From Obelidium mucronatum (taxonomy: Eukaryota; Chytridiomycota; Chytridiomycetes; Chytridiales; Chytriomycetaceae): a stretch of DNA of 64,000 bases. Under the pieces are notes generated by a model that saw only the letters and a program-made list of their open reading frames with translations, was not told the origin of the DNA and did no database searches. Location of the stretch: the NCBI GenBank assembly GCA_025765595.1, contig JAIVFH010000015.1:186001-250000 (forward strand), given 5' to 3'. Made by a program: the position numbers and the translations under genes. Numbering within the stretch: the first letter of the stretch is position 1; every line of letters starts with the position of its first letter. Positions 10,918 to 21,460 of this stretch are shown in pieces.

Positions 10918-11392
10918 CTAATTCCTTTGTAGCTTCTGGTATTCCAATTCAATCTCTTTCATTTCGTCGTTGAGTGTAACAATACGATCAGAGCGAGTGC
11001 TTTTTTTTGCTCATGTTAATCATAAAACTTCAATCGATAATCTATAATATAACAATAATAAGGAAAAGAGCCTCAACTGCAAATTGAATTTGGCTGAAAC
11101 TGTGACAGCACCTGCCGCCAACAGATTATCGCGAACAAGACCCAACACAGCCATGATTGCATCCCAATCTCCTTCCAATTCAGTCCCTCCAATATGAGAG
11201 CTGAAGTTGATATTCTTCTGCTGGCATTTGGAGGATATGGTTTCTGAAACAACAGTCTGCAGCGCTTACAACGCGTGTAGATTGGGGCTTTAAAACCAAC
11301 ATCAATCGAGGATTATCCATACAATGCTTACTATTCTTGTTGGATTCAACCCCTGTTGTGAATGAAAAGGATACAATTCCGGATGCGAACAT
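10918..11392 (-). CDS. Thiamine-binding/UPF0045 (MTH1187-YkoF, ECM15-like) protein, member 2
   Basis: Same family as its convergent neighbour. ATG at 11392 gives MFASGIVSFSF; intron 1 starts at GTAAGC after ESNKN and ends at TTGTAAG, joining to TLQTVVSETISSKC. Exon 2 holds the signature GGTELEGDWDAIMAVL. Intron 2 (GTTGAG...AAAAAG) joins SAKFNLH to the diagnostic C-terminal block TRSDRIVTLNDEMKEIELEY. About 110 aa. The second donor is not a strong consensus, but the exon 3 motif TRSDRIVTLN matches member 1 (TRLDKHSTLE), which makes the model convincing. Cytosolic; ligand unknown. Confidence 0.7.
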
Positions 11393-11480
11393 GGAGCAGG
11401 GTTCTACTCTTCTCGGCTTTTTTTTTAAGTTGTTTTTTTTTCAAGGCGGGATCACGCAAAAGATAGTCCAAAAAAAAAAG

Positions 11481-12988
11481 ATGGGCAGTAATCCAATTGC
11501 GCCTATTCTCGATGACCCGTCGCTCATCAAGATATCGCCCATCATCGTGGTAAAGAGCCCACCGCCAAGCCCGTCGCCCTCGCCCCAACCACCGCCAACC
11601 ACCACTGCCCAGCCGCAGCCAACCACAACCACAACAACCACAACAACAACAACAGTGACAACTGCTGCCTGGGTGCCAACCACGGCTGCAGATGTGTCGC
11701 CAACGGCCAACCCGACCACCAATGTTGATGTTGTCGTCCAAACCACCGCGGCACAGCCAGTGGATCCTGGCAGTGGCGGCAGTGTGTCGACTGTGGCTGG
11801 CGGCAACAGCGGAGGCGGCGCGTCGAATGGCAGCAGCGGAAGCAGCGGCAACTCCGGCGGAAACACGCCCGCATCCGAATTCCGGAAAGACTGAGTCCGC
11901 CTGGAATTCCGGGGTCCGCGGCTGGCGCGGCGCAGCCAAGCAACGCGTCGGCGTCGAATTCGGCGCTTTCGCCGGGCGCTGCGGCTGCAATTTCCATCGG
12001 CGCTCTGCTGTGTCTTGCGCTGGCAGCGCTTGGCGTTCGCAGTCTGGCGCAAAAAGGTGGGTGCGTTGTTTGTGGGGTGTTTATTCACGCGTTCTTTTTG
12101 TTTTGCTTCAGCAAAAAGGAGAACGGCTTCCGCGCCATCAGCAAGAAACTCTGGGTCCTCAATCTGACTTTTTCGCGTCGATTGCCAGTTCGATCTAAAA
12201 AATCGACTGGTAGTCAACCAACAGCATCTCCTGGAACCAGTCCAATACCACTCAGCCTTGTAATCAACCCAACCAAATGTATCCACATCTCCTATATCCT
12301 CAGCAAATACTCTCTCCGATGCACAGCCTGTCCCTGAAATTCAAAAAAAGGACAGTCTGTTTTCAAATATGCAACAAAATCTTGAGAATCTGCCAACAAA
12401 CAAAGATGCCTCAAAAGTTTCTAAAACTAGCCAAGAAGGCGACGGACTGTTTGATCAAATGAGAATAGCCGTTGAATCAACAACAAGCACTCCTGATAAC
12501 AATGTTAAAAGAACAGATGCGGGCAATGGTAGCTCTTCAGCTACTCTATCGAAGCAGGAATCGAATCCATTCAATGCAATCTTGAATTCTTTGGCTAAAC
12601 CTGCTTTACAAGCGACCACAGCAATGCGATTGAAATCAAAAGCATTTTTTTCGCGGGACGGACCCAACACACGAGCGGATCCATCGAGTCCAGAGGAATG
12701 GAGTGTGGAAGAAGCGGCGGCATGGGTCAAGTGTGAATGGAGGTGGTGTGGAAGGATCAGCAACGGTATTGGATCAGGAAATTAATGGGCGGGTATTGAC
12801 GAACTGTTCCAGTGGAAGAGTTGCTCTCTGTGATTCGGTGCAAGACTCTTGGCGAGCGGGTGAAATTAAGAGATGCATTGGTGATCTTGAGGGGTTCTGT
12901 CTTGGGCGAAGTGGAGGAAGGATTCGATTCTGGCAGTGCTCCTTTGGCCAGTCGTATTGCACCGCCGAAATATGAAGACACTTCATGA
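11481..12988 (+). CDS. Single-pass membrane protein with Thr/Pro-rich ectodomain and C-terminal SAM domain
   Basis: The ATG at 11481 opens MGSNPIAPILDD, followed by a Pro/Ser stretch, a run of 11 Thr, and a Ser/Gly/Asn-rich region to ~11880. After one frame slip comes a TM helix (ISIGALLCLALAALGV, ~11990-12035), an intron near 12057-12110 (GTGGGT...CTTCAG), a basic cytoplasmic segment, and at ~12690-12900 a SAM-like domain: EEWSVEEAAAWV, then DQEINGRVL, then CKTLGERVKLRDALVIL. The end is ASRIAPPKYEDTS. No classical signal peptide is visible. Several one-base slips occur (11885, 12170, 12740, 12800 regions), so exact residues are uncertain. Known SAM domains mediate oligomerisation; a wall- or matrix-sensing receptor is my inference. 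Confidence 0.55.
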
Positions 12989-13061
12989 TACTTGAAGGTT
13001 CAACGAATTTGTCCAATACTTTTCGACAACTTATGAAATAAATGGAAGTGAGCCTGTTTAT

Positions 13062-13380
13062 TCATTGAATTGTGACAGTACACAAAACGCGTTGGGAGCC
13101 TTTTGCATATACGACATTCCGGCATTCGGTAACAATTTGCCACACGCTATTCCACTCGCCTTGAAGGTTGATGCATCGAGCGTGGAAATCAAATGTAACA
13201 TTCGCCTTTGGGCATTCTGCTTCCAAAGTCTGTTTGACAAGTGCAAGGATATGGCGCCACTGTCAGTCAGCACAGTTACATTCCGGATTTTTTCGCGTAA
13301 TATATAAGCTCAAAATAAATACGTGACTCAGGTGAGAGCAATGTGCTTGGCGCTGCAAGCGAGAGAGAAGCCGAAATCAT
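13062..13380 (-). CDS. Thiamine-binding/UPF0045 (MTH1187-YkoF, ECM15-like) protein, member 3
   Basis: Minus-strand exon 13062 to ~13265 encodes WRHILALVKQTLEAECPK, then NVTFDFHARCINLQGEWNSV, then ending VLCTVTIQ. This is the family's helix plus the [GT]NLEGDW-like motif, here diverged to CINLQGEW. The protein stops before the TR-D tail seen in members 1 and 2, as member 4 also does. The 5' exon is less certain: ATG at 13380 (MISASLSLAAPS) is plausible with an intron ending at GACTGACAG, but the phase does not match cleanly, so a one-base error or another start is possible. It diverges from ALG13 with only ~40 bp between starts. Confidence 0.5.
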
Positions 13381-13419
13381 CGCAAAAAAACAGTCAAAAA
13401 AAAAACCTCAACAATAAAA

Positions 13420-14013
13420 ATGCCAAAGACACTTTTTGTGACTGTTGGAACAACGCGATTTGATGCTCTGATCGAACAAGTCTCGAACAATTCTTTCTTG
13501 AAGACTCTGTCACTTGAAGCGGGCTTCGACACTCTGTGGATCCAACATGGAAACTCTCCTTTTGCCCTGCCTCAACATACCTCCAGTACGACTACACTAC
13601 ATGATACAACTGGAAATACCACATGCTTTTCATTCGGAGAGTCCACCAACAAGACGCTAGCAGTTACTTGGTTCCCATTCACGTCGTCACTTGCTCCCTT
13701 TCTCAAACACGCCGATTTGGTCATATCTCATGCTGGAACAGGATCGATCCTGGAAACGTTTTCCTTCAAGAAGCCACTTATTGTGATTCCGAATGCTGCT
13801 TTGATGCATAACCATCAGTTGGAATTAGCCAAACAACTTCATTGCGAGAAGGTTCTTGTGTGTTGTGAAGAAGTGGAGCGGATAGAGCAGGTGGTTGCGG
13901 AATGGGAAAAGGTGTTTGAAGGGGTTGATTGTGGGAAGTGGTGGTCTGATGGTGATCCTTTGTGTGGATCACGGAAAGTAATGAATGTTGTTATGGAGGA
14001 GGCGTTTAAATAA
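13420..14013 (+). CDS. ALG13: UDP-GlcNAc transferase catalytic subunit Alg13
   Basis: Alg13 with membrane-bound Alg14 adds the second GlcNAc to dolichol-PP-GlcNAc on the cytosolic face of the ER (N-glycan precursor synthesis). The uninterrupted 197-aa frame shows the family blocks: N-terminal LFVTVGTTRFDALIEQVS, then HADLVISHAGTGSILETF, then KPLIVIPNAALMHNHQLELA, the UDP-GlcNAc-binding region of GT28-type enzymes. No TM segment, as expected since Alg14 supplies the anchor. Length is typical of fungal Alg13. ATG at 13420 follows an A-rich leader. It sits between two ECM15-like genes, with no evident functional link. Confidence 0.9.
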   Translation: MPKTLFVTVGTTRFDALIEQVSNNSFLKTLSLEAGFDTLWIQHGNSPFALPQHTSSTTTLHDTTGNTTCFSFGESTNKTLAVTWFPFTSSLAPFLKHADLVISHAGTGSILETFSFKKPLIVIPNAALMHNHQLELAKQLHCEKVLVCCEEVERIEQVVAEWEKVFEGVDCGKWWSDGDPLCGSRKVMNVVMEEAFK

Positions 14014-14167
14014 TATCGGAACTTTTTTGTAGACTTTGGATTTCAGAGATTATCTTGTTGGCAGCGTTTTTTTTGGAGGTTGTTTGTGTTTTTGTAGTTT
14101 TGTAGTTGATTCCCGCCAGGATCAACTTATTCATGCTTTAATTCTCTCTGACTGGACCAAAAAAGAA

Positions 14168-14471
14168 ATGCACTCGCTTGCTGACTTTACTCTTTCTCCA
14201 ATGGGCGTTGGGACTTCAGGTTAAAGTTTGCAAAACACGTCTCTGTGATTATTAAATAATCAATACAGTCTCGCCATACATTGCCATTGTTAAGAACGTG
14301 CTTGACATACAGTGTCCTCTTCACGGCATCAAATACGAAATGCATTCTAACGGAACCAACTTGGAGGGAGACTGGAATGCCATCTTGTTGATTGTAAAAC
14401 AGTGTAGAGACGCGGTCCATGCAGGCGGGGTGATTAAAGTTGGATGCAGCGTGAAGCATCAGGTTAAGTAA
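14168..14471 (+). CDS. Thiamine-binding/UPF0045 (MTH1187-YkoF, ECM15-like) protein, member 4
   Basis: The copy closest to the family consensus. Exon 1 (14168-14219) encodes MHSLADFTLSPMGVGTS; a 49-nt intron (GTTAAA...AATACAG) joins it in phase 1 to SVSPYIAIVKNVLDIQC. Then come KYEMHSNGTNLEGDW and CRDAVHAGGVIKVGCSV. The stop after HQVK gives 84 aa, shorter than the ~100 aa usual because the TR-D/TLE tail is missing; an unrecognised third exon is possible (a GTAAG donor-like string lies at the stop). Cytosolic. Confidence 0.75.
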
Positions 14472-14589
14472 GCTTTATTCCCTGAAATTCTGAATCAGTT
14501 CTTTGAACCTGAGTGTCTACTATAATACAATTAGTGTGACAAACAACAGGCAATAAAAAAGAACTACCAAACAAAACACACAACCTGGA

Positions 14590-15714
14590 ATGAGCACAAC
14601 TTTTGGAAACCTTCCAGCTGATGTAATCGACGAAATTCTGATCCACCTACCCATAAACGAACATCTGCAAAAGCATTGGCTTGGCCTCAAAGACACAGCT
14701 AGCTCCCTTCATGTTCAAGTCTCTGCCATACTCCAAGCACCACGTTTCACACCAAATTAAACTTCTCAATCGTGGCAATGTGTGGGATTTTCTATCAGGA
14801 TCAGGCATCTACGGATACGGGTGGACTGCTTCTGCCTCTGACCTACAAAGCCGCTATTTACAAGGAAATCATGAGCGCAAGCGTATGGGCAGAGACAAAT
14901 GCCGACTATGAAGCAGGTAATCCACCTCCCAACAGATCGATTACGGATTCGATTCTGTCCGGCGCGGAAACCAATAAACGCATGAGTTTCCGATGGCCAC
15001 TTGATCCAAAACAGAGGCTGGCCATATTCAATCTTTTGATTGACAACGGGTTTGGGAAGGAGTCTGGGTGGAACTATGCGATTCAAATGGCTGCCTATGA
15101 AAATCACGTTGATGCCATCCGACTGGTGTTGGCCCATCCTTCCATCCGAGTGAATTCTAGTGTCAATAATAACTTTCTGATTCGCAGGGCGTCGGAAATG
15201 GGGTATGCTGACATTGTGAGAGATCTTGTTGGGTATACCTGGAGTCAATCCGGCAGTCAATAGCAACTTTTGTGTACGAAAAGCTGTTGAGTATGGGTGG
15301 CATGAAGTTGCTGGAATATTGTTAAAAGATCATCGCGTGAACGCATCGGCTGGGAACGATTTTTGTTTACGAAAGGCCGTAGGGAATCAGGACGCGAGAA
15401 TGGTTAAAATGTTGCTGGATATCGGGCAGTTAAACCCTTCCATTGCAATATCTACCACCTGCTTTAAAACTGCCGTAGAGAATGAGCTTTTTGACATTGC
15501 AAGGTTGTTGCTTGATGCCCGTATTTTCATGAATCCTGCTGCATCAGACAACTACATTTTGAAGTTGGTTGTCAGTCAAGGTCATGTTGAATTTGTGGAT
15601 GCTCTTCTTTTGGATGAACGAGTCATTTGTAACATGACTCAGGAAGCGATCCATCAAAGTCGCGAGGATGCCAAATCAGCACGCGAAAGCAGTTTTTATG
15701 AAGAGACAATGTAG
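14590..15714 (+). CDS. F-box protein with ankyrin-like repeats
   Basis: The ATG at 14590 encodes FGNLPADVIDEILIHLPI, an F-box-like start (L-P-x-D-V-I-x-E-I-L). After frame slips the rest is a series of ~30-residue helical repeats: IQMAAYENHVDAIRLVLAHP, RRASEMGYADIVRDLV, RKAVEYGWHEVAGILLKDHR, RKAVGNQDARMVKMLLD, KTAVENELFDIARLLLD and KLVVSQGHVEFVDALLLDE. The spacing is ankyrin-like, with diverged turns. The reading frame steps by one base three times (before 14690, ~14830 and ~15230), each cured by deleting one base. If the F-box works it would pair with Skp1 (encoded at 24.9-25.6 kb) in an SCF ligase; substrate unknown. Ends EETM. Confidence 0.6.
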
Positions 15715-15866
15715 CGACAGCACTTGTTTTTATAGTGGAATAAACCCCCCACGTGTTTTGTTTGCGAGCCATGAGTATTCGAGTTTCGTTTATTTTTCAA
15801 AAAAAAAAAAAAAAATAACAGCAAATCTCATCCACCTCAAACAATACCTGAAAAACACTCTTGGAT

Positions 15867-18800
15867 ATGAGCGAACTGAGATTTGATGGACGCGTAGTTA
15901 TTGTGACTGGAGCCGGAGGAGGTAAGCTTGAGTACCGACTCCCCAGTTGAGGTCCTAGGAATTTTGATTCCTAATTGCTGTTTTTCAAACAGGCCTTGGA
16001 AAGGTATACCCACGGCTTACTTCAAAGATTCTTTTATATATCTGGAGAGCTGCTGAGAACGGCACTTGTGCAATAGGTGTACGCTCTCTTCTTCGGCTCA
16101 AGAGGTATAGACCACATGCCTGTGTACAACCCCTGCTTACACATGCCAAATCAAATCACAGGAGCATCAGTCGTCGTTAACGACTTGGGAGGCTCTCGCG
16201 CTGGAGACGGAAGCGGAAATCATAAGGTTTGCAATCGTTCAATCCCGAGTTAGCATTCCACAAGCAGTCCAAATTCCAATTCAACTCCAACACAGGCTGC
16301 CGACCTTGTCGTAAATGAAATCACAGCCGCGGGCGGAAAAGCCGTTGCAAACTACGACTCGGTTGAAGAAGGCGATAAAATTGTTGCCACTGCAGTGAAA
16401 GGCTTTTGGGAAAGTCGATGTTGTCATTAACAATGCTGGTAAATCAACGTCCCCCCTTTTTTTTTCCCTTCTTCGTGACTAATCACGTAATCGGGAATAC
16501 AGGTATTCTACGTGACAAATCCTTCTCCAGAATGACTGACGAGGATTGGGATTTGATTCAACGCGTTCACGTTCGTGGCTCGTATAAAGTTGCAAAGGCT
16601 GCATGGGACATTTTCCAAAAACAAGGATACGGAAGGTTTTTACATCTTAATGATTGGCTTGATGATTTTGTACTGAACATGAATTTTTTTTGTATAAGAA
16701 TTATCAACACATCGTCAGCCGCTGGTATTTACGGAAACTTTGGCCAAGCAAACTATTCTGCGGGTATGTGTGTGCAAGTGAAGCATTTATTCTAGTTACT
16801 TGGCTGACTTTCCTATTTCTTTTGTAGCCAAGTATGCAGTACACGGCTTGACCCTCTCTCTTGCTCGCGAAGGAGCGAAAAAGAATATTCTCGTCAACAG
16901 CTATCGCCCCGCTTGCCGCCAGCAGAATGACGGAAACTGTTTTACCCCCAGAAATGCTTGCCCACTTGAACCCTTCATTTGTTGTGCCTGTTGTAGCCTA
17001 TTTGTGTCACGAGAAAACCACCGAAACCGGAGGGCTGTTTGAAGTGGGCGCTGGGTTCGTTTCTAAATTGCGTTTCGAACGCAGTAAAGGGGTTGTCTTC
17101 AAGAGTGACGCCACTTTCACGCCAGGCTCAGTTGCAACTCAGATTAAGAAAATTGGTGATTTCAGTAAAGAGGCTCAGTATCCGGGTAGCATTGCCGAAG
17201 TGGATTGGGTTGGACTTTTGGATGAGGCCAAGAGTTTGAAGGCAAATGCTGCTGGTCCCAATCTCAGATTCGATGGCCGTGTTGTTGTTGTAACTGGAGC
17301 CGGGCAAGGACTCGGACGAGCATATGCTCATTTGTTTGCCAAGGTCTGGAGAATTCCATCTATTCGTCATGCATACTTATAAATAATTCCAGAACGGGGC
17401 TTCGGTAGTTGTCAACGACTTGGGCACTTCCCACACAGGCTCTGGTGCTGGAAATAATGCTGCGGACACTGTTGTGAACGAAATTCGCGCTCTAGGAGCC
17501 AAGGCAGTGGCAAACTACGACTCTGTAGAAGATGGCGACAAGGTCATTGAAACTGCCATCAAGGCTTTTGGACGAGTTGACATTATCATCAACAATGCCG
17601 GGATTCTTCGTGATAAGAGCTTTGCTCGAGCGACGGATGCGGATTGGGATCTTGTTCATCGAGTTCACTTGCGGGGCACATTCAAGATTTTGAAGGCTGC
17701 CTGGCCTCACTTTTTGAAGCAAAAGTATGGCCGTGTGATTAATACCACATCCGCTGTCGGATTGTATGGCAACTTTGGTCAAGCCAATTATTCGTCTGGT
17801 ATGGGGGGTTTCTTTTCTGCTTATCATTAATTGTTTGCCGTTGACAGTTTTACTTAGCTAAGGCTGGTGTTATTGCTTTGAGCAACACTCTTGCTCTGGA
17901 AGGAAAGAAAAGCAACATTATTGTCAACACGAATTGCTCCCAATGCTGGAACTCGTAATGACGGCGAACTGTGATGCCTCCTGAAATGGTGGAAGCACTC
18001 AAGCCAGATTACATTGCTCCACCAGTTGCCTTCCTCTGTCATGAAACTAACGTAGAACATACTGGAGGTGTGTATGAGGTTGGCTCCGGTTGGGATCGCC
18101 AAAGTCCGTTGGCAGCGAACCGGTGGATATGGCTTCCCAGTCAACGTGAAGTTAACTCCAGAAGCATGTTGCTTCCAAGTGGGCTCAAATCACGAACTTT
18201 GAGGACGGTCGTGCCACATACCCGACCTCTACTGGGGAATCGTTCATGGCAGTCACCGCCAACTTTGAGAATGTTGCGAAAGATGCTCCCGCACCTGCTT
18301 CGACTTCAGCATCAGTTCCTGGAAAAGATCTGGTATTTGCTCCTCTCAACTTTGAATACACAGAACGCGATGTTCATCTTGTATGCACTGGGAGTCAATG
18401 CCGAAGCGCACGGAACTCAACTTGGTGTATGAGAATGCTGATCCTTTCGTATGCATTCCAAGTTTCGCGGTCTGTGTCGGCTTCAATTCTCAAATGCAGA
18501 TTCCATTTGGCGACCTTCTTCCAAATTTCAACCCTATGATGCTTTTGCATGGTGAACAGTTTGTTCGCCACATAAAGCCATTACCCGTGAGTGGAAAGTT
18601 TGTCAACACGGCAAGGATCGTGGAAATTGTTGACAAGGGCAAGTCAGCCGTGATGGTTACTGGTGTCACAACGAAGGATGCTGTTACTGGAGAGGTCTAT
18701 TGCGAAAATGAGTACACCAACTTTATTCGTGGCAGCGGAGGATTTGGAGGTCCTGCAAAGTCCGTCCGTACAGGAGCTGCTGTAGCCAACAATGATCCAC

Positions 18801-19285
18801 CAAAGCGCCCAGCCGATCTCGTTGTTGTTGAAAAGACTCCTGAGGATCTTGCAGCACTGTACCGTTTGTCTGGAGACTACAATCCACTCCATATTGACCC
18901 GCAGATGGCTGCGATGGGAGGATTTAAGGTTCCAATTTTGCATGGTCTGTGTAGTTATGGTATTGCTTGCCGCACTATTCTGCGCGAGTTTGGAGGAAAT
19001 GATCCAGCCAGTTTCAAGACGAGCAAAGTGAGATTTGCAAAGCACTTTGTAAGTTGAATCTATTGGTTTCGTTTTCGAATTTTCATGTTAACATATTTTA
19101 TATGGGGTTTTTACACAAACAGTTCCCTGGTGAGACGGCAGAAATCCACATGTGGAAGGAGGGATCAAGCTGTAATCTTTCAAGTCAAGGTTGTGGAAAG
19201 GAATGCTGTCGTGATTTCCAATGCTGCTGTGGAATTGAATGGAGAGTGGGCAAAGAAGCCTGCACCATCCAAATCGAAACTCTGA
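15867..19285 (+). CDS. FOX2: Peroxisomal multifunctional beta-oxidation enzyme (hydratase-dehydrogenase)
   Basis: Second and third steps of peroxisomal beta-oxidation via the (3R) route. Two SDR domains lie in tandem. The first (15867-~17250) has [20 protein letters not shown], and YSAAK (catalytic Y/K). The second (~17260-18080) has [27 protein letters not shown] and YSSAK. A MaoC/hydratase-2 domain follows (~18360-19270), with the signature [18 protein letters not shown] carrying Asp, Asn and His. The C-terminus is [11 protein letters not shown] is a peroxisomal targeting signal type 1. At least nine introns, e.g. 15922-15992, 16004-16076 and 19049-19122. Extra single bases lie near 16406, 16903, 17930-17965 (three within 40 nt), 18090 and others. 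Domain order matches fungal Fox2. Confidence 0.92.
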
Positions 19286-19716
19286 TGACTGTCTTCCAAA
19301 TAAACTTGTTTTTCGACAATCCTTTATTTTTCTTTGAGGAAATGTATTCCAGTTTAACCGAATGCATAAATTCAAGAGGATTTTTCGAAATAAACAAAAG
19401 CGTAAACCGTTTGGTTTTTGTAATATGTGGTGACTCTTCCGCATTGCTGGTTCTTTTGTCTCCGATCTGATTTGACGACAGATCGAAATCAAAAGAAATT
19501 TTTCTTAGCAGAAGGGGCAGCACCACTCTTTAGAATCTTCTGTCCAAAATCCACCAACTCTTGGCCCAACTTTAGTGTGAGAAACAACAAGGAAACTCAG
19601 AGCCATGTTGGTCTAACCATGTGTTCCAGGAGTGTACAGTCACCTTACGTACTACATAATCTGGTCTCCAATACCCCACGTAAATCTCTGCATCCGTCAA
19701 ACATCATCCTCGCCAT
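19286..19716. other. Intergenic region between FOX2 and family copy 5
   Basis: About 430 bases with no supported gene; short frames on both strands are antisense or random. It holds the FOX2 3' flank and the copy 5 promoter. Confidence 0.4.
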
Positions 19717-20328
19717 ATGAAAGCAGTTGCCCCCAAATCAACTAGCGGCAGCTCTCTCTGGATTACAACATCCACCAAATCCACTCAAAGAATTGGATTA
19801 CTGCCGTCTCCAGTCAACACCACAAAAATATGTACGCTTCAACACAGCCATTATACCCTCCACACCCTCTTTACTTCTACACGCGTACATTCAGACCGAC
19901 TTATATACGCCCTCGCTGGCTCCCTATTCGACTCAAGGTCCCCGCAGCCGTTTGGAGGAACGAAAATGAATCCGGGATTCTTAAAATACCAAGGCACTAC
20001 GGCCGCAGAGGTCCTCCAATTTATAATTACAGAGTCATATACGGCATACTGGAACGAAATGAACGTGAAGGGAATCAAGTTTGTGGTTACTTCAGTAAAT
20101 CGGACAATGGACCTCCACTATCGCGGGATGAAGGATGAAATCGATGAGCTGATGCTGAAGGGAATGAAGAAAGCGGGAGCGATTGAATGGTTCGGAGCGA
20201 TGCTGATTCCGAAGCATTTGTGTCATGCCTATGAGGATGAGGCGGTTTCGAATGGAATTGATTTCACGTTTCCTAGCAAGGCTTTGAATAGTACAGAAGG
20301 ATGGAGGACGGAAGAGAGCCTCTGCTGA
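19717..20328 (+). CDS. Dispersed unknown family, copy 5
   Basis: Intact 203-aa frame from the ATG at 19717. It shares the core with the 4.3-8.6 kb tandem genes: TRVHSDRLIYALAGSLF, PQPFGGTKMNPGFLKYQG, ITESYTAYWNEMNVKGIKFV, GMKDEIDELMLKGMKKAGAIEW and FGAMLIPKHLCHAYEDE. It is the most diverged copy: the otherwise near-constant GA[HQ]YIP is GAMLIP, and LRH is LCH. Closest by eye to copy 1 (NR-M-DL vs NY-LEC, GMKDE, MLKG). It lies alone between FOX2 and the M1 aminopeptidase, so the family is not confined to the array. Function unknown. Confidence 0.65.
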   Translation: MKAVAPKSTSGSSLWITTSTKSTQRIGLLPSPVNTTKICTLQHSHYTLHTLFTSTRVHSDRLIYALAGSLFDSRSPQPFGGTKMNPGFLKYQGTTAAEVLQFIITESYTAYWNEMNVKGIKFVVTSVNRTMDLHYRGMKDEIDELMLKGMKKAGAIEWFGAMLIPKHLCHAYEDEAVSNGIDFTFPSKALNSTEGWRTEESLC

Positions 20329-21460
20329 ATGCCACAGTGCAGGAGACGGGCTTCCAGACCAGCGGCCTTCTCTGTACAATAAGAAATCGCCAAGAAATCA
20401 AAGTCAAAGTCTACAGAAAATGATCGTCATCCGAGAGTAAACAGAATAAAAAAAACTATTTCAGATTGTATAGTCCAGTAAATTACAATTTCCCATTTTT
20501 TCAAATTTTGATCCAAAGTGGTGGGTGATCTGGGAAACAAAAGAAAGCATAGGACAATGCTCTTGTTTCAATCTCACTATCTGAGAAGCTGCTCAGGCAG
20601 TTCGTTTTATTGCTGATGGTCTTATCGTCCATTGGTCAACGCAGTGACAAAGAAAGAGTATAATTATTCATATTCCAGCGCTTCTATCAGGCCTTAATCC
20701 ATTACTTTGCATTTTATGAGTTCATCGTTGCGGTAGTGGAAGTGGTCATCAGTTGACTTTCGCATCACATATTCCAGCATACGGTGCATCAGTGACAGAA
20801 CAGAACCGAGAAGTTTATGTATCTCTTGTCAAGGTAACCAGGTGGAACTTAATGTTTTCGAACTTTCACTGCGTCACAAATTGGCGCTGTGTGTCGTAAT
20901 GTTATTGCTTTATCATTCTCGAAACTTTGAAGAACATTATTATAATTATTCAATGGACAGATATTGAGTTTTAGCAAAGTCTCGTTATTAATTGTTTGTA
21001 ATGAAGATTGTCTGACAATGCTTACACATCTTTGAGAGGCTTATGACAAGACCCTTAAATCAGATCTGCCGTCTGGGTGGTTTGAGAAAATGGCGGCACT
21101 GTTAGCGGGCCAGTGACAGAAACCACGAAGACAAATGTGTCTAAATTTTGTGGAAATGACTGAGCCGTCGGCAGGTTTAGGTTAATTCCACATTGTTATG
21201 GTTATAATGGTTGAACGCTTCGCTAAAATATTGATGAGACGCAATATTAATAAATGTTATGGATCGAAACAGCAAAATCTCCTAAATAATAATAAAGATA
21301 CTGAACTGTCAAGAAGTGCGTTGGAAAACAGCTCCATCTTTAAAATAGTCAATATAAACGCGTTCCGTCCCAAGGGCCTCGAATGTGGTGAAGTTGCAGA
21401 GATTGATTGATGAGTGTGGAACTTTCAAAATCAAGGAAGTCTCCGGAATAAGTTCCGAAA
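20329..21460. other. 1.1-kb intergenic region, nothing recognised
   Basis: A/T-rich spacer between family copy 5 and the M1 aminopeptidase. No convincing open frame on either strand, and no tRNA or repeat recognised. Confidence 0.4.

Noticed and set aside
11346..12286. Long minus-strand frames opposite the TM-SAM gene (up to 281 aa)
   Set aside because: Their Val/Gly/Arg-rich runs are complements of the Thr/Pro and Ser/Gly codon runs on the plus strand; the plus strand has the TM helix and SAM motif.
15867..19285. FOX2 as a pseudogene because of many frameshifts
   Set aside because: All slips are single extra bases, splice sites and all catalytic motifs are intact, and the PTS1 SKL is preserved; sequence error is more likely.
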